In this document: positions 8,612 through 16,744 of the stretch, one piece after another
Position numbering within the stretch: the first letter of the stretch is position 1
Layout of the letters: every line of letters starts with the position of its first letter
NCBI RefSeq assembly: GCF_004614195.1
Contig: NZ_SPUM01000140.1
Location: 1-64,000 of the forward strand
Direction of reading: 5' to 3'
DNA: 64,000 bases
Source: Massilia horti
Lineage (GTDB): Bacteria; Pseudomonadota; Gammaproteobacteria; Burkholderiales; Burkholderiaceae_D
Program-made: the position numbers and the translations under genes
The notes under the pieces: model-generated
What the model was told of the DNA's origin: nothing
Databases searched by the model: none
What the model saw: only the letters and a program-made list of their open reading frames with translations

Positions 8612-9229
8612 ATGTTGAGCTGGCACACATTTGGATTTTTCTTGATGACAAACTTCATCCTGAGCCTGACGCCCGGTCCCGCGGTCATGCTGGTAACGGG
8701 GCATTCGCTTGCCAACGGCTGGCGCCGCAGCCAGTTCAGCGTGCTGGGCATCATGTCGGGCAACGCCACATACTGCCTGCTCTCGGCGCTCGGGCTGGGC
8801 ACGCTGTTCGTGCGTTTGCCGATACTGGTCACAGTCGTCAAGGGCGTGGGTGCGCTGTACCTGATCTGGATCGGCTTGCGCTCACTGATGCATTCAAACG
8901 CCGCGCTGGTTCCCGCCAGCGAGCAGCCGCGCGCAACGCCGTTCGCGCTCTACCGCCAGGCTCTGGTCCTGCAACTGTCCAATCCCAAATCGGTCTTGTT
9001 CTTCTGCGCCCTGCTGCCGCAGTTCGTACCGCCGGGCGTGCCGGCGATACTGCCGATGCTGGCGCTGGGCTTGTGCGCCATCGTGCTCGAATATCCGGTG
9101 CTGACCAGCTACAGCCTGCTTGGCGACCGCACCCGGCGCTTCATGTCGTCGCCGCTGGCAACGCACAGCCTGAACGTGCTGGCGGGCGGCCTGCTGATCG
9201 CCGCCGCCGGGCGCGTGGCGTCACTGTGA
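8612..9229 (+). CDS. LysE/RhtB-family exporter
   Basis: A 205-residue inner-membrane protein with about six hydrophobic segments and the family signature SLTPGPAVMLV near residue 20. Members export amino acids or related metabolites. GCGAGGA is the ribosome site. The gene shares an operator region with the TetR gene at 7947, so it is probably that regulator's target. The last 9 bases overlap the end of the convergent S8 protease gene. The substrate cannot be told from sequence. Confidence 0.9.
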   Translation: MLSWHTFGFFLMTNFILSLTPGPAVMLVTGHSLANGWRRSQFSVLGIMSGNATYCLLSALGLGTLFVRLPILVTVVKGVGALYLIWIGLRSLMHSNAALVPASEQPRATPFALYRQALVLQLSNPKSVLFFCALLPQFVPPGVPAILPMLALGLCAIVLEYPVLTSYSLLGDRTRRFMSSPLATHSLNVLAGGLLIAAAGRVASL

Positions 9230-10645
9230 TGACGCAGCCGCAGTTACTTTAGTGGAGCTCATCGCCGCATCCACCGCCGCATTGGCGTCGACGATGCCGG
9301 CGCCGCAACCAGCGCACGGAGACGGGAAGCGGCGCGCCGTCGATTTGAGCTTGGCTTCGACTTCATCCGGCGTCAGCTTCGGATTCTTCGACAGCATCAG
9401 CGCGACCACGCCCGCCACGTGCGGGGTCGCCATCGAGGTGCCGATGTAAGACCCGTAGCTGTCGGCGCCCGGGGTGGTGGTGCCGGCGTTCAGGGTCGAG
9501 ACGATGCCAGCGTCCGTGTCGCCGCCCGGTGCCGCCACGTCAACCACGCTGCCATAGTTCGAGTACGACGCCTTGCCGCCATTGCGGCCCACCGCCGCCA
9601 CGGCGATCACGCCCTTGCAGTTGGCCGGGCTGTCCGTGCTCGCATCCATGTTGGAATTGCCCGCCGCAACCACCACCACCGCGCCGCGCGAACGTGCGCT
9701 GTTGATCGCGTTTTGCGTGGTGAGGTCGCAGGTGCCGGTGCTGCCCAGCGACAGGTTGAGCACGCGCGCCTTGTTGGCGTTGGCCGGCACGCCGCTGACG
9801 GCGCCGCCGGACGCCCAGACGATCGCGTCGGCGATGTCCGAGGTGTAGCCCCCGCACTTGCCGAGCACGCGGGCCGGGACGATCTTGGCGCCGAACGCCA
9901 CGCCTGCCACACCCACGCCATTGTTGGTCTTGGCGGCGATGGTGCCGGCCACGTGGGTGCCGTGCCAGCTCGACGGCTCGTCCTGTGCGGGTATGCCCAC
10001 GCCGCACTGGCCCGCGATGACCGAATCGCCCGGGTCCTTGGCGTCGCTGTCGCGGCCATCGCCATCAGCCGCGAACGCGGTGTTGGCGATGAAGTCGTAG
10101 CCCGGCAAAATCTGGCCCGCCAGGTCGGCATGCGGACGGTAGCCGGTGTCGATCACCGCCACGTTGACGCCGGCGCCGGTCGACTTGTCCCAGGCCAGCG
10201 GCAGGCGCATGCCGCCGGCCGCTTCAAAGTAGTCCCACTGACTGGTGTATAGCGGGTCGTTCGGCGTCGTCAATCTGGTCATGATGCGGTCCGGCTCCGC
10301 GCACTCGACCATTGGATCGCGCGCGGCCAGTTCGGCCGCGACCTTGGCAACCTCGCCAGTATTCATCGCACGGTCGAGCTTGAGCACGTGCGCGCCGAGA
10401 GCGGTCGTGCGCACGTGCTTCAGGTTCAGGCCAAACTCCTGCCCGGCCCGGGTGATGATGGCCTGGCGGCCAGTGCTCAATCCGGTAGCAGCCAGAGCGC
10501 TCATGGACGAGGCGTTGGAATCTTTGTACTTGACGATCAGGCGATCGGTTTGCGCCGTCATGGCGGCAGAGGCGGCCAGCGAAGAGCCGGCGATGAGCGC
10601 AGCCACGGCGCACTTCAACAATGTCGGAAAGGTCGTCCGCTTCAT
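9221..10645 (-). CDS. Secreted subtilisin-like (S8) serine protease
   Basis: A 474-residue S8 peptidase. It has a Sec signal peptide (residues 1-28), an inhibitor-type propeptide to about residue 125, and the catalytic domain with Asp166 in VAVIDTGYRPH, His228 in SSWHGTHVAGT, oxyanion Asn330 in VVAAGNS and Ser404 in GTSMATPHVAG. Cys pairs (CGVGIPA, GKCGGY, STGTCDL, SPANCKG, SPCAGCG) suggest disulfides and therefore an extracellular enzyme. No C-terminal P/PPC domain is present; it ends shortly after the fold. An AAGGAA ribosome site supports the start. Confidence 0.95.
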   Translation of the reverse strand: MKRTTFPTLLKCAVAALIAGSSLAASAAMTAQTDRLIVKYKDSNASSMSALAATGLSTGRQAIITRAGQEFGLNLKHVRTTALGAHVLKLDRAMNTGEVAKVAAELAARDPMVECAEPDRIMTRLTTPNDPLYTSQWDYFEAAGGMRLPLAWDKSTGAGVNVAVIDTGYRPHADLAGQILPGYDFIANTAFAADGDGRDSDAKDPGDSVIAGQCGVGIPAQDEPSSWHGTHVAGTIAAKTNNGVGVAGVAFGAKIVPARVLGKCGGYTSDIADAIVWASGGAVSGVPANANKARVLNLSLGSTGTCDLTTQNAINSARSRGAVVVVAAGNSNMDASTDSPANCKGVIAVAAVGRNGGKASYSNYGSVVDVAAPGGDTDAGIVSTLNAGTTTPGADSYGSYIGTSMATPHVAGVVALMLSKNPKLTPDEVEAKLKSTARRFPSPCAGCGAGIVDANAAVDAAMSSTKVTAAASSQ

Positions 10646-10905
10646 GCTGTTCCTTATTCAAGACAGGTTGGTCGTTCGACGAAAAACGTGAGACTACCCC
10701 CGATATGCGTTGCGTGCGTCAAGTGGAAGTGTTTTCTGGCCTTTTTCGGCAGAATATTTTTCCTTCGTAAGTGCTTGATAACAAAGGGAATATCGAAAAA
10801 GAAAAAGCTGCGAAGGTTTCTTGCCTTGTTCTTAAAAAATTTGAGGAAACTTTTCCTGAAGACAGGTTTATCATCCGAACACTAATAACAATGAAAGGAG
10901 TCTTC

Positions 10906-13026
10906 GTGCGCCCCCAAAATCTTTCTTCGGTTCTCATCGGCCTGGCGTTGGTTGCCGGCTCGGCCCAGGCCGCCAGCGCGGCGGCGCCAGTGGCAGCCAA
11001 GACCAACTGGCAGGAAACACGCCACGGCGAAGTCGTCACCGACGACTACCGCTGGCTGCAGAAAAAAACCGATCCCCAGGTCATCGCCTACCTGGAAGCG
11101 GAAAACGCGTACACCAATGCCGAAACGGCGGACATCAAGCCGCTGAGCGACAAACTGTTCGCCGAGATCAAGGGACGCATGCAGGAAACCGACCTGTCGG
11201 TTCCGGTGCGGCGCGGACGCTACTACTATTACAACCGGTTCGAAGCCGGCAAGCAGTACCCGATCAATTGCCGACGCCTCGCGGGCAAGGACCTGGCATA
11301 CGACGACAAGGCGCCGGAAGAAATCCTGCTGGACCAAAATGCGTTAGCCGCCGAGTACAAGTTCTTCTCGGTGAATGGATTGTCGGTCAGCCCGGACGAC
11401 TCGCTGCTGGCCTACACGACCGACACAACGGGCTTTCGCCAGTACACGCTGCACGTCAAGGACCTCAAGACCGGCAAGCTGCTCACCGCTAGTGCGCCGC
11501 GCGTTACGTCGTTGGCATGGGCGACGGACAACAAAACCCTGTTCTTCGTTCAGGAAGACGCAACCACCAAGCGCTCGGATCGCCTGTTCCGCATGAAACT
11601 GGGCAGCGCGCCGCAGCAGGTGCTGGATGAACCGGTGGAGCAATTCTCGATGCGGGTCGGCACCACGCATGATCGCAAGTTTATCGATGTCAGCTTCCAT
11701 TCGACCGATACCTCGGAAACCCGGCTGCTGGCGGCGAACCGCCCGGACGGCCAATTCCGCTCGGTGCTGGGCCGCGAAAAAGGCCACCGCTACAGTGTCG
11801 AACACCGCGACGGCCAGCTCTACATCCTCACCAACAAGGATGCGAAGAACTTCCGCGTGGTAAGCGCACCGCTGGCAACGCCCGACCCGCGCCACTGGAA
11901 GGAACTGGTCAAGCACGACAAGGACGTGCTGATTCAGCGGCTGGAAGTGTTCCGCGACTACCTCGTGCTGGAGGAAAAAGCGAGCGCACTGAACCGGGTA
12001 CGCATCCACGACTTCAAGTCGCGCGGCTGGAAGACGGTGCAGTTCGACGATCCTATCTATGCTGCGCGCGGCAACGGCACGCCCGAATTCACGGCGACCC
12101 GCTATCGCCTGTCCTACCAGTCGCCGGTGACGCCACCGACCGTGCTGGACGTGGACATGGCCAGCGGCCAACGCACCGTGCTCAAACGCCAGGAAGTCGT
12201 GGGCGGTTACGACCCGAGCCTCTACGAGACGCGCCGCCTGTGGGCCACCGCGCGCGATGGCGTGCAGGTGCCGCTGTCGGCGGTGTTCAAGAAAGGCGTC
12301 AAGTTCGATGGCAGCGCTCCGCTGCTGCTGTACGCGTACGGTTCCTACGGCATCTCAACCGAGCCGACGTTCTCGCTCCAACGCCTGAGCCTGCTCGACC
12401 GGGGCGTGATCTACGTGCAGGCCCACATCCGCGGCGGCAGCGAAATGGGCGAGCACTGGCACGACGACGGCATGCTGATGAAAAAGAAAAACACCTTCAC
12501 CGATTTCATCGACAGCGCCGAATTCCTCATCCGCGAAAAATGGACCAGCCCGAATCGCCTGATCATCCAGGGCGGCAGCGCCGGTGGTCTGCTGATGGGC
12601 GCGGTGACCAATATGCGTCCCGACCTGTTCCACGCGGTGCATGCCGCCGTGCCTTTTGTGGACGTGATGAACACCATGATGGACGCCAGCCTGCCGCTGA
12701 CCACCGGCGAATACCTGGAATGGGGCAACCCGAACGAGAAGGCGGCCTACGACTACATGCGCAGCTACTCGCCATACGACAACATCGAGCGCAAGGCCTA
12801 CCCGGCGATGCTGGTCACTACCGGCCTGAACGACAGCCAGGTGATGTACTGGGAACCGGCCAAGTACGTGGCCAAGTTGCGCACCTACAAGACCGATAAC
12901 AATCCCCTGCTTCTGAAGATCAACATGGGCGCCGGCCATGGTGGCGCGTCCGGCCGCTACGATGCGCTGCGCGAGACCGCGTTCCAGTCGGCCTGGATGC
13001 TGTCGCAGTGGGGCATCACCGAGTAA
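10906..13026 (+). CDS. Exported S9A peptidase, oligopeptidase B-like
   Basis: A 706-residue prolyl-oligopeptidase-family enzyme. The GTG at 10906 is preferred because AAAGGAG lies 5 bases upstream; an in-frame ATG at 10891 overlaps that ribosome site. The protein begins with a signal peptide (LIGLALVAGSAQA), continues with a beta-propeller, and ends with the alpha/beta hydrolase domain: Ser558 in GGSAGG, Asp643 in GLNDSQ, His678 in GAGHGG. The stretch around the Ser (NMRPDLFHAV, EYLEWGNP) is most like oligopeptidase B, which cuts after basic residues. Unlike cytosolic PtrB, this one should be periplasmic. The upstream 150 bases are unusually A/T-rich. Confidence 0.93.
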   Translation: MRPQNLSSVLIGLALVAGSAQAASAAAPVAAKTNWQETRHGEVVTDDYRWLQKKTDPQVIAYLEAENAYTNAETADIKPLSDKLFAEIKGRMQETDLSVPVRRGRYYYYNRFEAGKQYPINCRRLAGKDLAYDDKAPEEILLDQNALAAEYKFFSVNGLSVSPDDSLLAYTTDTTGFRQYTLHVKDLKTGKLLTASAPRVTSLAWATDNKTLFFVQEDATTKRSDRLFRMKLGSAPQQVLDEPVEQFSMRVGTTHDRKFIDVSFHSTDTSETRLLAANRPDGQFRSVLGREKGHRYSVEHRDGQLYILTNKDAKNFRVVSAPLATPDPRHWKELVKHDKDVLIQRLEVFRDYLVLEEKASALNRVRIHDFKSRGWKTVQFDDPIYAARGNGTPEFTATRYRLSYQSPVTPPTVLDVDMASGQRTVLKRQEVVGGYDPSLYETRRLWATARDGVQVPLSAVFKKGVKFDGSAPLLLYAYGSYGISTEPTFSLQRLSLLDRGVIYVQAHIRGGSEMGEHWHDDGMLMKKKNTFTDFIDSAEFLIREKWTSPNRLIIQGGSAGGLLMGAVTNMRPDLFHAVHAAVPFVDVMNTMMDASLPLTTGEYLEWGNPNEKAAYDYMRSYSPYDNIERKAYPAMLVTTGLNDSQVMYWEPAKYVAKLRTYKTDNNPLLLKINMGAGHGGASGRYDALRETAFQSAWMLSQWGITE

Positions 13027-13071
13027 GGAAATGTGGGCCGCAGGTTTTTTTCATCTTTTTCGGAAAAAACC

Positions 13072-13101
13072 TTGCGGACCCGCGAAACCAGCCTATATAA
13101 T
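13072..13101 (+). promoter_or_regulatory. tRNA operon promoter
   Basis: TTGCGG at 13072-13077 and TATAAT at 13096-13101 are separated by 18 bases and followed by a GC-rich discriminator (TCGGGCC), as expected for a stable-RNA promoter under stringent control. It lies about 50 bases upstream of tRNA-Val. Confidence 0.75.
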
Positions 13102-13160
13102 TCGGGCCTCTTCGGACGCGATGACAAGCGTCAGATGAAAACCCGTAAAGAGAAGTGAGC

Positions 13161-13236
13161 GGGCGCTTAGCTCAGTTGGTAGAGCGGATCCCTTACAAGG
13201 ATTAGGTCGGGAGTTCGACCCTCTCAGCGCCCACCA
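13161..13236 (+). tRNA. tRNA-Val (UAC)
   Basis: A 76-base cloverleaf with encoded CCA. The acceptor GGGCGCT pairs with AGCGCCC; the anticodon stem GATCC/GGATT encloses CTTACAA, giving anticodon UAC; the T-arm reads GGGAGTTCGACCCTCTC. It is followed 43 bases later by tRNA-Asp and shares its transcript. Confidence 0.97.
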
Positions 13237-13279
13237 AAAACGGGGTTTTCAATGATCGAAGTAACGATCAGATTAAAAC

Positions 13280-13356
13280 GGAGCGGTAGTTCAGTTGGTT
13301 AGAATACCGGCCTGTCACGCCGGGGGTCGCGGGTTCGAGCCCCGTCCGCTCCGCCA
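13280..13356 (+). tRNA. tRNA-Asp (GUC)
   Basis: A 77-base cloverleaf with encoded CCA. The acceptor GGAGCGG pairs with CCGCTCC; the anticodon stem CCGGC/GCCGG encloses CTGTCAC, giving anticodon GUC; the T-arm GCGGGTTCGAGCCCCGT is standard. It is the second gene of the Val-Asp pair. Confidence 0.97.
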
Positions 13357-13366
13357 GCTTCAAGGA

Positions 13367-13399
13367 AAGGGTCCGATGCGTCGGACCCTTTTTCTTTTT
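13367..13399 (+). terminator. Rho-independent terminator of the tRNA operon
   Basis: AAGGGTCCGA and TCGGACCCTT form a perfect 10-bp stem with a TGCG tetraloop, followed by TTTCTTTTT. It starts 11 bases after tRNA-Asp. Confidence 0.9.
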
Positions 13400-13446
13400 G
13401 CGCCGCTGCATAGTCGGACCCTTTTTCTTTTTGCGCCGCTGCATAA
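13381..13446 (+). repeat. Tandem duplication of the terminator 3' arm (2 x 33 bp)
   Basis: The 33-base unit that begins with the right arm of the tRNA terminator (TCGGACCCTTTTTC) is repeated immediately, identical but for its last base. The second copy has the T-rich tail but no matching left arm of its own. It could act as an alternative partner for the left arm. Confidence 0.9.
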
Positions 13447-13520
13447 TTACGTCGCCCCCGGGCTCGGCGCCCCCCTTGGCGGGGGCCTATACTGAGCCGG
13501 TGTAGCACGCGGCCTATGGA

Positions 13521-13561
13521 GGGAACAGCGCCAATGGTGCTGTTCCCGCCTCCGCGGGAAC
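13521..13561 (-). terminator. Overlapping hairpins after the GGDEF gene
   Basis: Two perfect stems share the segment 13542-13547: GGGAACAGC (13521-13529) with GCTGTTCCC (13539-13547), and GTTCCCGC (13542-13549) with GCGGGAAC (13554-13561). They cannot form together. They lie 8 bases beyond the stop of the minus-strand GGDEF gene and probably help end its transcript. There is no long T-tract. Confidence 0.5.
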
Positions 13562-13569
13562 GACGCGGC

Positions 13570-14754
13570 CTAAATATCCCACGCGTAGCGGTGACACAGC
13601 CCTTCTTTTTGCCTGGGCGCGGCGACCTCGACCCGGTTGCGTCCGCTGCTCTTGGCCGCATACAACGCATGGTCGGCCCTGGCCAGCGCATTGGTCAACG
13701 CCTCGGCCGGGTCGATCAACACCACGCCTATGCTCACCGTCATCGTGTAGTCGCTGCCGCCGATATTCACGCTCGCCGCGTTCACCGCCATCCGCAGGCG
13801 CTCGGCGGCCTGCCGTGCGCCTTCCAGATCGGTGCCCGGCAGCGCCAGCGCGAACTCTTCCCCTCCGAGCCGGCCCATGATGTCGTGGTCGCGCAGCACG
13901 CCGCGCACCGTGTCGGCAAACACGACCAGGGCCTGGTCGCCGCTGGCATGGCCGAACCGGTCATTGATCTCTTTGAAGTGGTCGATGTCGAGCATCATCA
14001 GGGCGATCGGCTTCTTCAGCCGCACGGCGAGCATGCGCGCACTCTCGGCACGCTCGAAGAACGCGCCGCGGTTGAGTAGTCCGGTGAGGAAGTCGATGGT
14101 GGCCAGCCGCGCCATCTTCGCGTCGTCATTCTGCTTGCACATCAACAGGAAACCGAAACCGTTGACGATCATGATCATATAGCCGCTGAGAAAGGCGAGC
14201 GTCTGCAATTGACCGTTTTGCAGCATGCTTGCGGCACCATCCACGTTGCCACGCTGCGTCCACGCCCAGCAAGCCAGTACCACAGCAAAGGCCACATCGT
14301 TGCCGCCAATGATCTTCTGCAATGCAGACGTGCCGCGATTCGACGGCCTCAGCAGCAATACGCCCATTGCCGCGCCATACAGGGCAACGATGAGCAAGAC
14401 CAATCCCCGCATGGTGCCGGGGTTGGCATCGCCCGCGCGGGCGGCGGCCAGCAACAGCATCAGCAGGCCGGTGACCGGCCACAGGATGCGTTTCAAGCGG
14501 CGCAGCTCAAAAACCGTGCAGTAGGCGGCCGTCTCCAGCGCCATGCCGATTATCCATCCCGTCGACTCGACTTCCGGCAGCCATTCGGCAGCGGCCCAGC
14601 ACAGCAACTGGCTGGCGCCCATGACGATGCGTGCCAGCGTCCACAGGCACAGCCCGGGATGCCGATTCCGCCCACAGTTGTAGGTGCTCATCAAACCGGC
14701 AAAGCAGGCGTTGCCCAGGCCAAGCGTGAGCAGCAGGGTCTGGTGATCGATCAT
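13570..14754 (-). CDS. Membrane-bound diguanylate cyclase (GGDEF)
   Basis: A 394-residue protein. Residues 1-215 hold about six hydrophobic helices that form an uncharacterised sensory membrane domain. Residues 225-380 are a GGDEF domain with substrate-binding LMMLDIDHFKEIND and an active-site RLGGEEFALALP, the allowed GGEEF variant. It should make cyclic di-GMP. The usual RxxD inhibitory site is not obvious before the active site. The gene stands alone between the tRNA pair and a divergent cyclic-nucleotide-binding gene; a functional link to that neighbour is only a possibility. Confidence 0.92.
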   Translation of the reverse strand: MIDHQTLLLTLGLGNACFAGLMSTYNCGRNRHPGLCLWTLARIVMGASQLLCWAAAEWLPEVESTGWIIGMALETAAYCTVFELRRLKRILWPVTGLLMLLLAAARAGDANPGTMRGLVLLIVALYGAAMGVLLLRPSNRGTSALQKIIGGNDVAFAVVLACWAWTQRGNVDGAASMLQNGQLQTLAFLSGYMIMIVNGFGFLLMCKQNDDAKMARLATIDFLTGLLNRGAFFERAESARMLAVRLKKPIALMMLDIDHFKEINDRFGHASGDQALVVFADTVRGVLRDHDIMGRLGGEEFALALPGTDLEGARQAAERLRMAVNAASVNIGGSDYTMTVSIGVVLIDPAEALTNALARADHALYAAKSSGRNRVEVAAPRQKEGLCHRYAWDI

Positions 14755-15006
14755 TGGCCGTTCCTTGGAGAGGAGACGTTGGAAAAATGGGCAGTGCCCG
14801 CGAACCCGTCGGTTGAGGGGGCCGAAGCGCCGCAGAATGACTCATGCATTTCAACCAACAAAAGTTTCTTAAATGAACCATATTACACCCTTTAGGCTTC
14901 CGTTCAATATCTTTCGAAAAAACTTTCACCACGCTTTTCCGCGCATTTTTGCTGCAGATTGGCAACACTTGAGGGATAATCAAATGACAAACCTGCCGGA
15001 GACATC

Positions 15007-15492
15007 GTGATTTTTGGTTTCCTTAAACCGCCGCCGCTCTCGCCGCGCCTGCACCGCCTCAAGAACACGGCGTTGTTCGGCTCGCTGACGCCGCTCGAAC
15101 TGAAGATCGTCGACGGCCTGATGCACGAACGGCGCTACCTGCCCGAGGAGATCGTGTTCGACGAAGGCGAGGAAGGCCAGGCGCTGTACGTGGTCATGTC
15201 CGGGCGCGTGCGCATCAGCCACACCCACGAGCGGCGGCCGCAGGTGGTGGCGGAACTGGAACCGGGCAGTTTTTTCGGCGACCTCGCGTTACTCGACAAT
15301 TCGCCGCGCAGCGCCCAGGCGCGCGCGATCGAAGCGTGCGAACTGGCGGTGTTCTTCCGCGCCGACTTCCTGGCCCTGATGGAAACCGATGCCGTCATCG
15401 GCTACAAGATCGCACTGGCGCTGGCGCGCCACATCGGCCAGCGCCTGCGCGACTGGATGAGCGGCAGCCGGCCGCAGATCGAGGCGCTGTGA
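15007..15492 (+). CDS. Cyclic nucleotide-binding domain protein
   Basis: A 161-residue single-domain protein of the Crp cNMP-binding fold without a DNA-binding helix-turn-helix. The phosphate-binding cassette region reads PGSFFGDLALLDNSPRSAQA, close to the FGE-L-A-RSA consensus. A short C-terminal helix follows. It starts with GTG at 15007 after GGAGA. Its stop overlaps the GTG start of the downstream permease (GTGA), so the two are translationally coupled and probably act together, for example as sensor and transporter. Confidence 0.85.
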   Translation: MIFGFLKPPPLSPRLHRLKNTALFGSLTPLELKIVDGLMHERRYLPEEIVFDEGEEGQALYVVMSGRVRISHTHERRPQVVAELEPGSFFGDLALLDNSPRSAQARAIEACELAVFFRADFLALMETDAVIGYKIALALARHIGQRLRDWMSGSRPQIEAL

Positions 15493-16604
15493 ACACCGAC
15501 GAACGCGCCGGCCCCGTGGTCTGGGCCGGCATCATCGCCACCACTTGCCTGCTGCTGGTGCTGCTCGAGCGCGCGCTGTGGCTGGTGCTGCCCTTCATCT
15601 TCGGCATCGTCCTCTACTACCTGCTGCTCGGGCCCATGCAGCGCCTGGTGCGCGCCGGCTTTGGCCGCACCGTCTCGGCCATGTCGGTGTGTGCGCTGTT
15701 CTTCTCGCTGCTCGCGCTCGCCGTTGCCTTCTCATGGAGCACAGGCAGCGCCGACAGCCCATGGCGCAAGACCATCATGCTGTACCTGGACGGCGGCGTC
15801 GCCTTCGTGCACAACACCATGACCCTGCTCGAAGCGAAGTTCCCGATCCTGGCCGAGATGCACCTGACCTCGACCGTGAACCGCCGCTTCAAGGCGCTCA
15901 CCAACAACTTCGCGCAGCAGCACCTGGGCACGATCCTGGTCACGGTGGCGGGCTGGCTGCCGTCGCTGCTGCTGGCGCCGTTCCTGGCCTTCTTCTTCCT
16001 GCGCGACGGCTGGCGCTTCAAGAAATTCGTCGCGCGCGGCGTGCCCAATTCATATTTCGAGCGTTCGCTGTTCCTGCTGCACCAGGTCGACCAGATTGCG
16101 AGCCGCTACTTCGAAGGTCTGATCAAACTGACCGTGCTCGACACCATCGTGCTTGGGCTCGGCCTGTGGTCGATCGGCGTTTCGGCCCCGCTGACGCTCG
16201 CGCTGATCTCGGCGGTGCTGGCCTGGGTGCCGTTCGTCGGCTCGGTGGTCGGCTGCACGATGGTGGTGATCGTGGCCTCGACCGACGCGCCGAACAATCC
16301 GATGATGGCTTATGGCGCGATCGGCGTGTTCGTACTGGCGCGCCTGCTCGACGACTTCGTGTTCATGCCGCTCACGCTCGGGCGGAGCCTGCGCATCCAT
16401 CCGCTGGTGGCGGTGCTGATGATCTTCGTCGGCGGCGAGATCGCGGGCGTGCCGGGGCTGATGCTGGCGCTGCCGCTGCTGGGAGTGGTGATGGTGGTGG
16501 GCGAAACGCTGGGGCGGCTGGTGACCAATCCGCGGCTCAGGGCGCGGTACCGCCATGCGCGGGCGCTGCGGGCCAAGCAGGCCAGCAGGGATCTGGCGGT
16601 GTAG
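15489..16604 (+). CDS. AI-2E-family membrane transporter
   Basis: A 371-residue polytopic membrane protein of the AI-2E (TqsA/PerM) family, with paired N-terminal helices, a central soluble stretch (residues 90-160) and a C-terminal helical bundle (ALISAVLAWVPFVGSVVG, then FVLARLLDDFVFMPLTLG, typical of the family). Members have been linked to autoinducer-2 export and to Na+/H+ antiport, so the substrate is open. GTG is the start because it overlaps the upstream stop by 3 bases. An open extension to 15336 runs through the upstream gene and is rejected. Confidence 0.88.
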   Translation: MNTDERAGPVVWAGIIATTCLLLVLLERALWLVLPFIFGIVLYYLLLGPMQRLVRAGFGRTVSAMSVCALFFSLLALAVAFSWSTGSADSPWRKTIMLYLDGGVAFVHNTMTLLEAKFPILAEMHLTSTVNRRFKALTNNFAQQHLGTILVTVAGWLPSLLLAPFLAFFFLRDGWRFKKFVARGVPNSYFERSLFLLHQVDQIASRYFEGLIKLTVLDTIVLGLGLWSIGVSAPLTLALISAVLAWVPFVGSVVGCTMVVIVASTDAPNNPMMAYGAIGVFVLARLLDDFVFMPLTLGRSLRIHPLVAVLMIFVGGEIAGVPGLMLALPLLGVVMVVGETLGRLVTNPRLRARYRHARALRAKQASRDLAV

Positions 16605-16621
16605 ATAGGTCGGTGGAACAT

Positions 16622-16728
16622 CGTAGGGTGCGCACCTGTGCGCACGCGGTCATCGCATGCTGACTTGCGGCTGCCGCACCACTACGCTACGTTCGCGAAC
16701 CGCGTGCGCACAGGTGCGCACCCTACGC
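16622..16728. repeat. Dispersed palindromic GTGCGCAC element, copy c
   Basis: Arms CGTAGGGTGCGCACCTGTGC and GCACAGGTGCGCACCCTACG enclose a 50-base centre with CTGACTTGCGGCTG. It sits between the convergent AI-2E-type and ygiQ genes and is one of the best preserved copies. Confidence 0.9.
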
Positions 16729-16744
16729 CTCCTGTAGGCCGTAA

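Noticed and set aside
13038-13077. Inverted repeat CCGCAGGTTTTTT / AAAAAACCTTGCGG as a terminator of the S9 gene
   Set aside because: The arms pair with one bulge, but no T-tract follows and the right arm overlaps the tRNA promoter's -35 box, so I do not call it.
13381-13446. The 33-bp tandem repeat as a possible CRISPR remnant
   Set aside because: Only two adjacent units without spacers, and the unit is the terminator arm of the tRNA operon.
13161-13600. Possible integration site of a genomic island at the tRNA pair
   Set aside because: No integrase gene and no repeated tRNA 3' end was found in the window.
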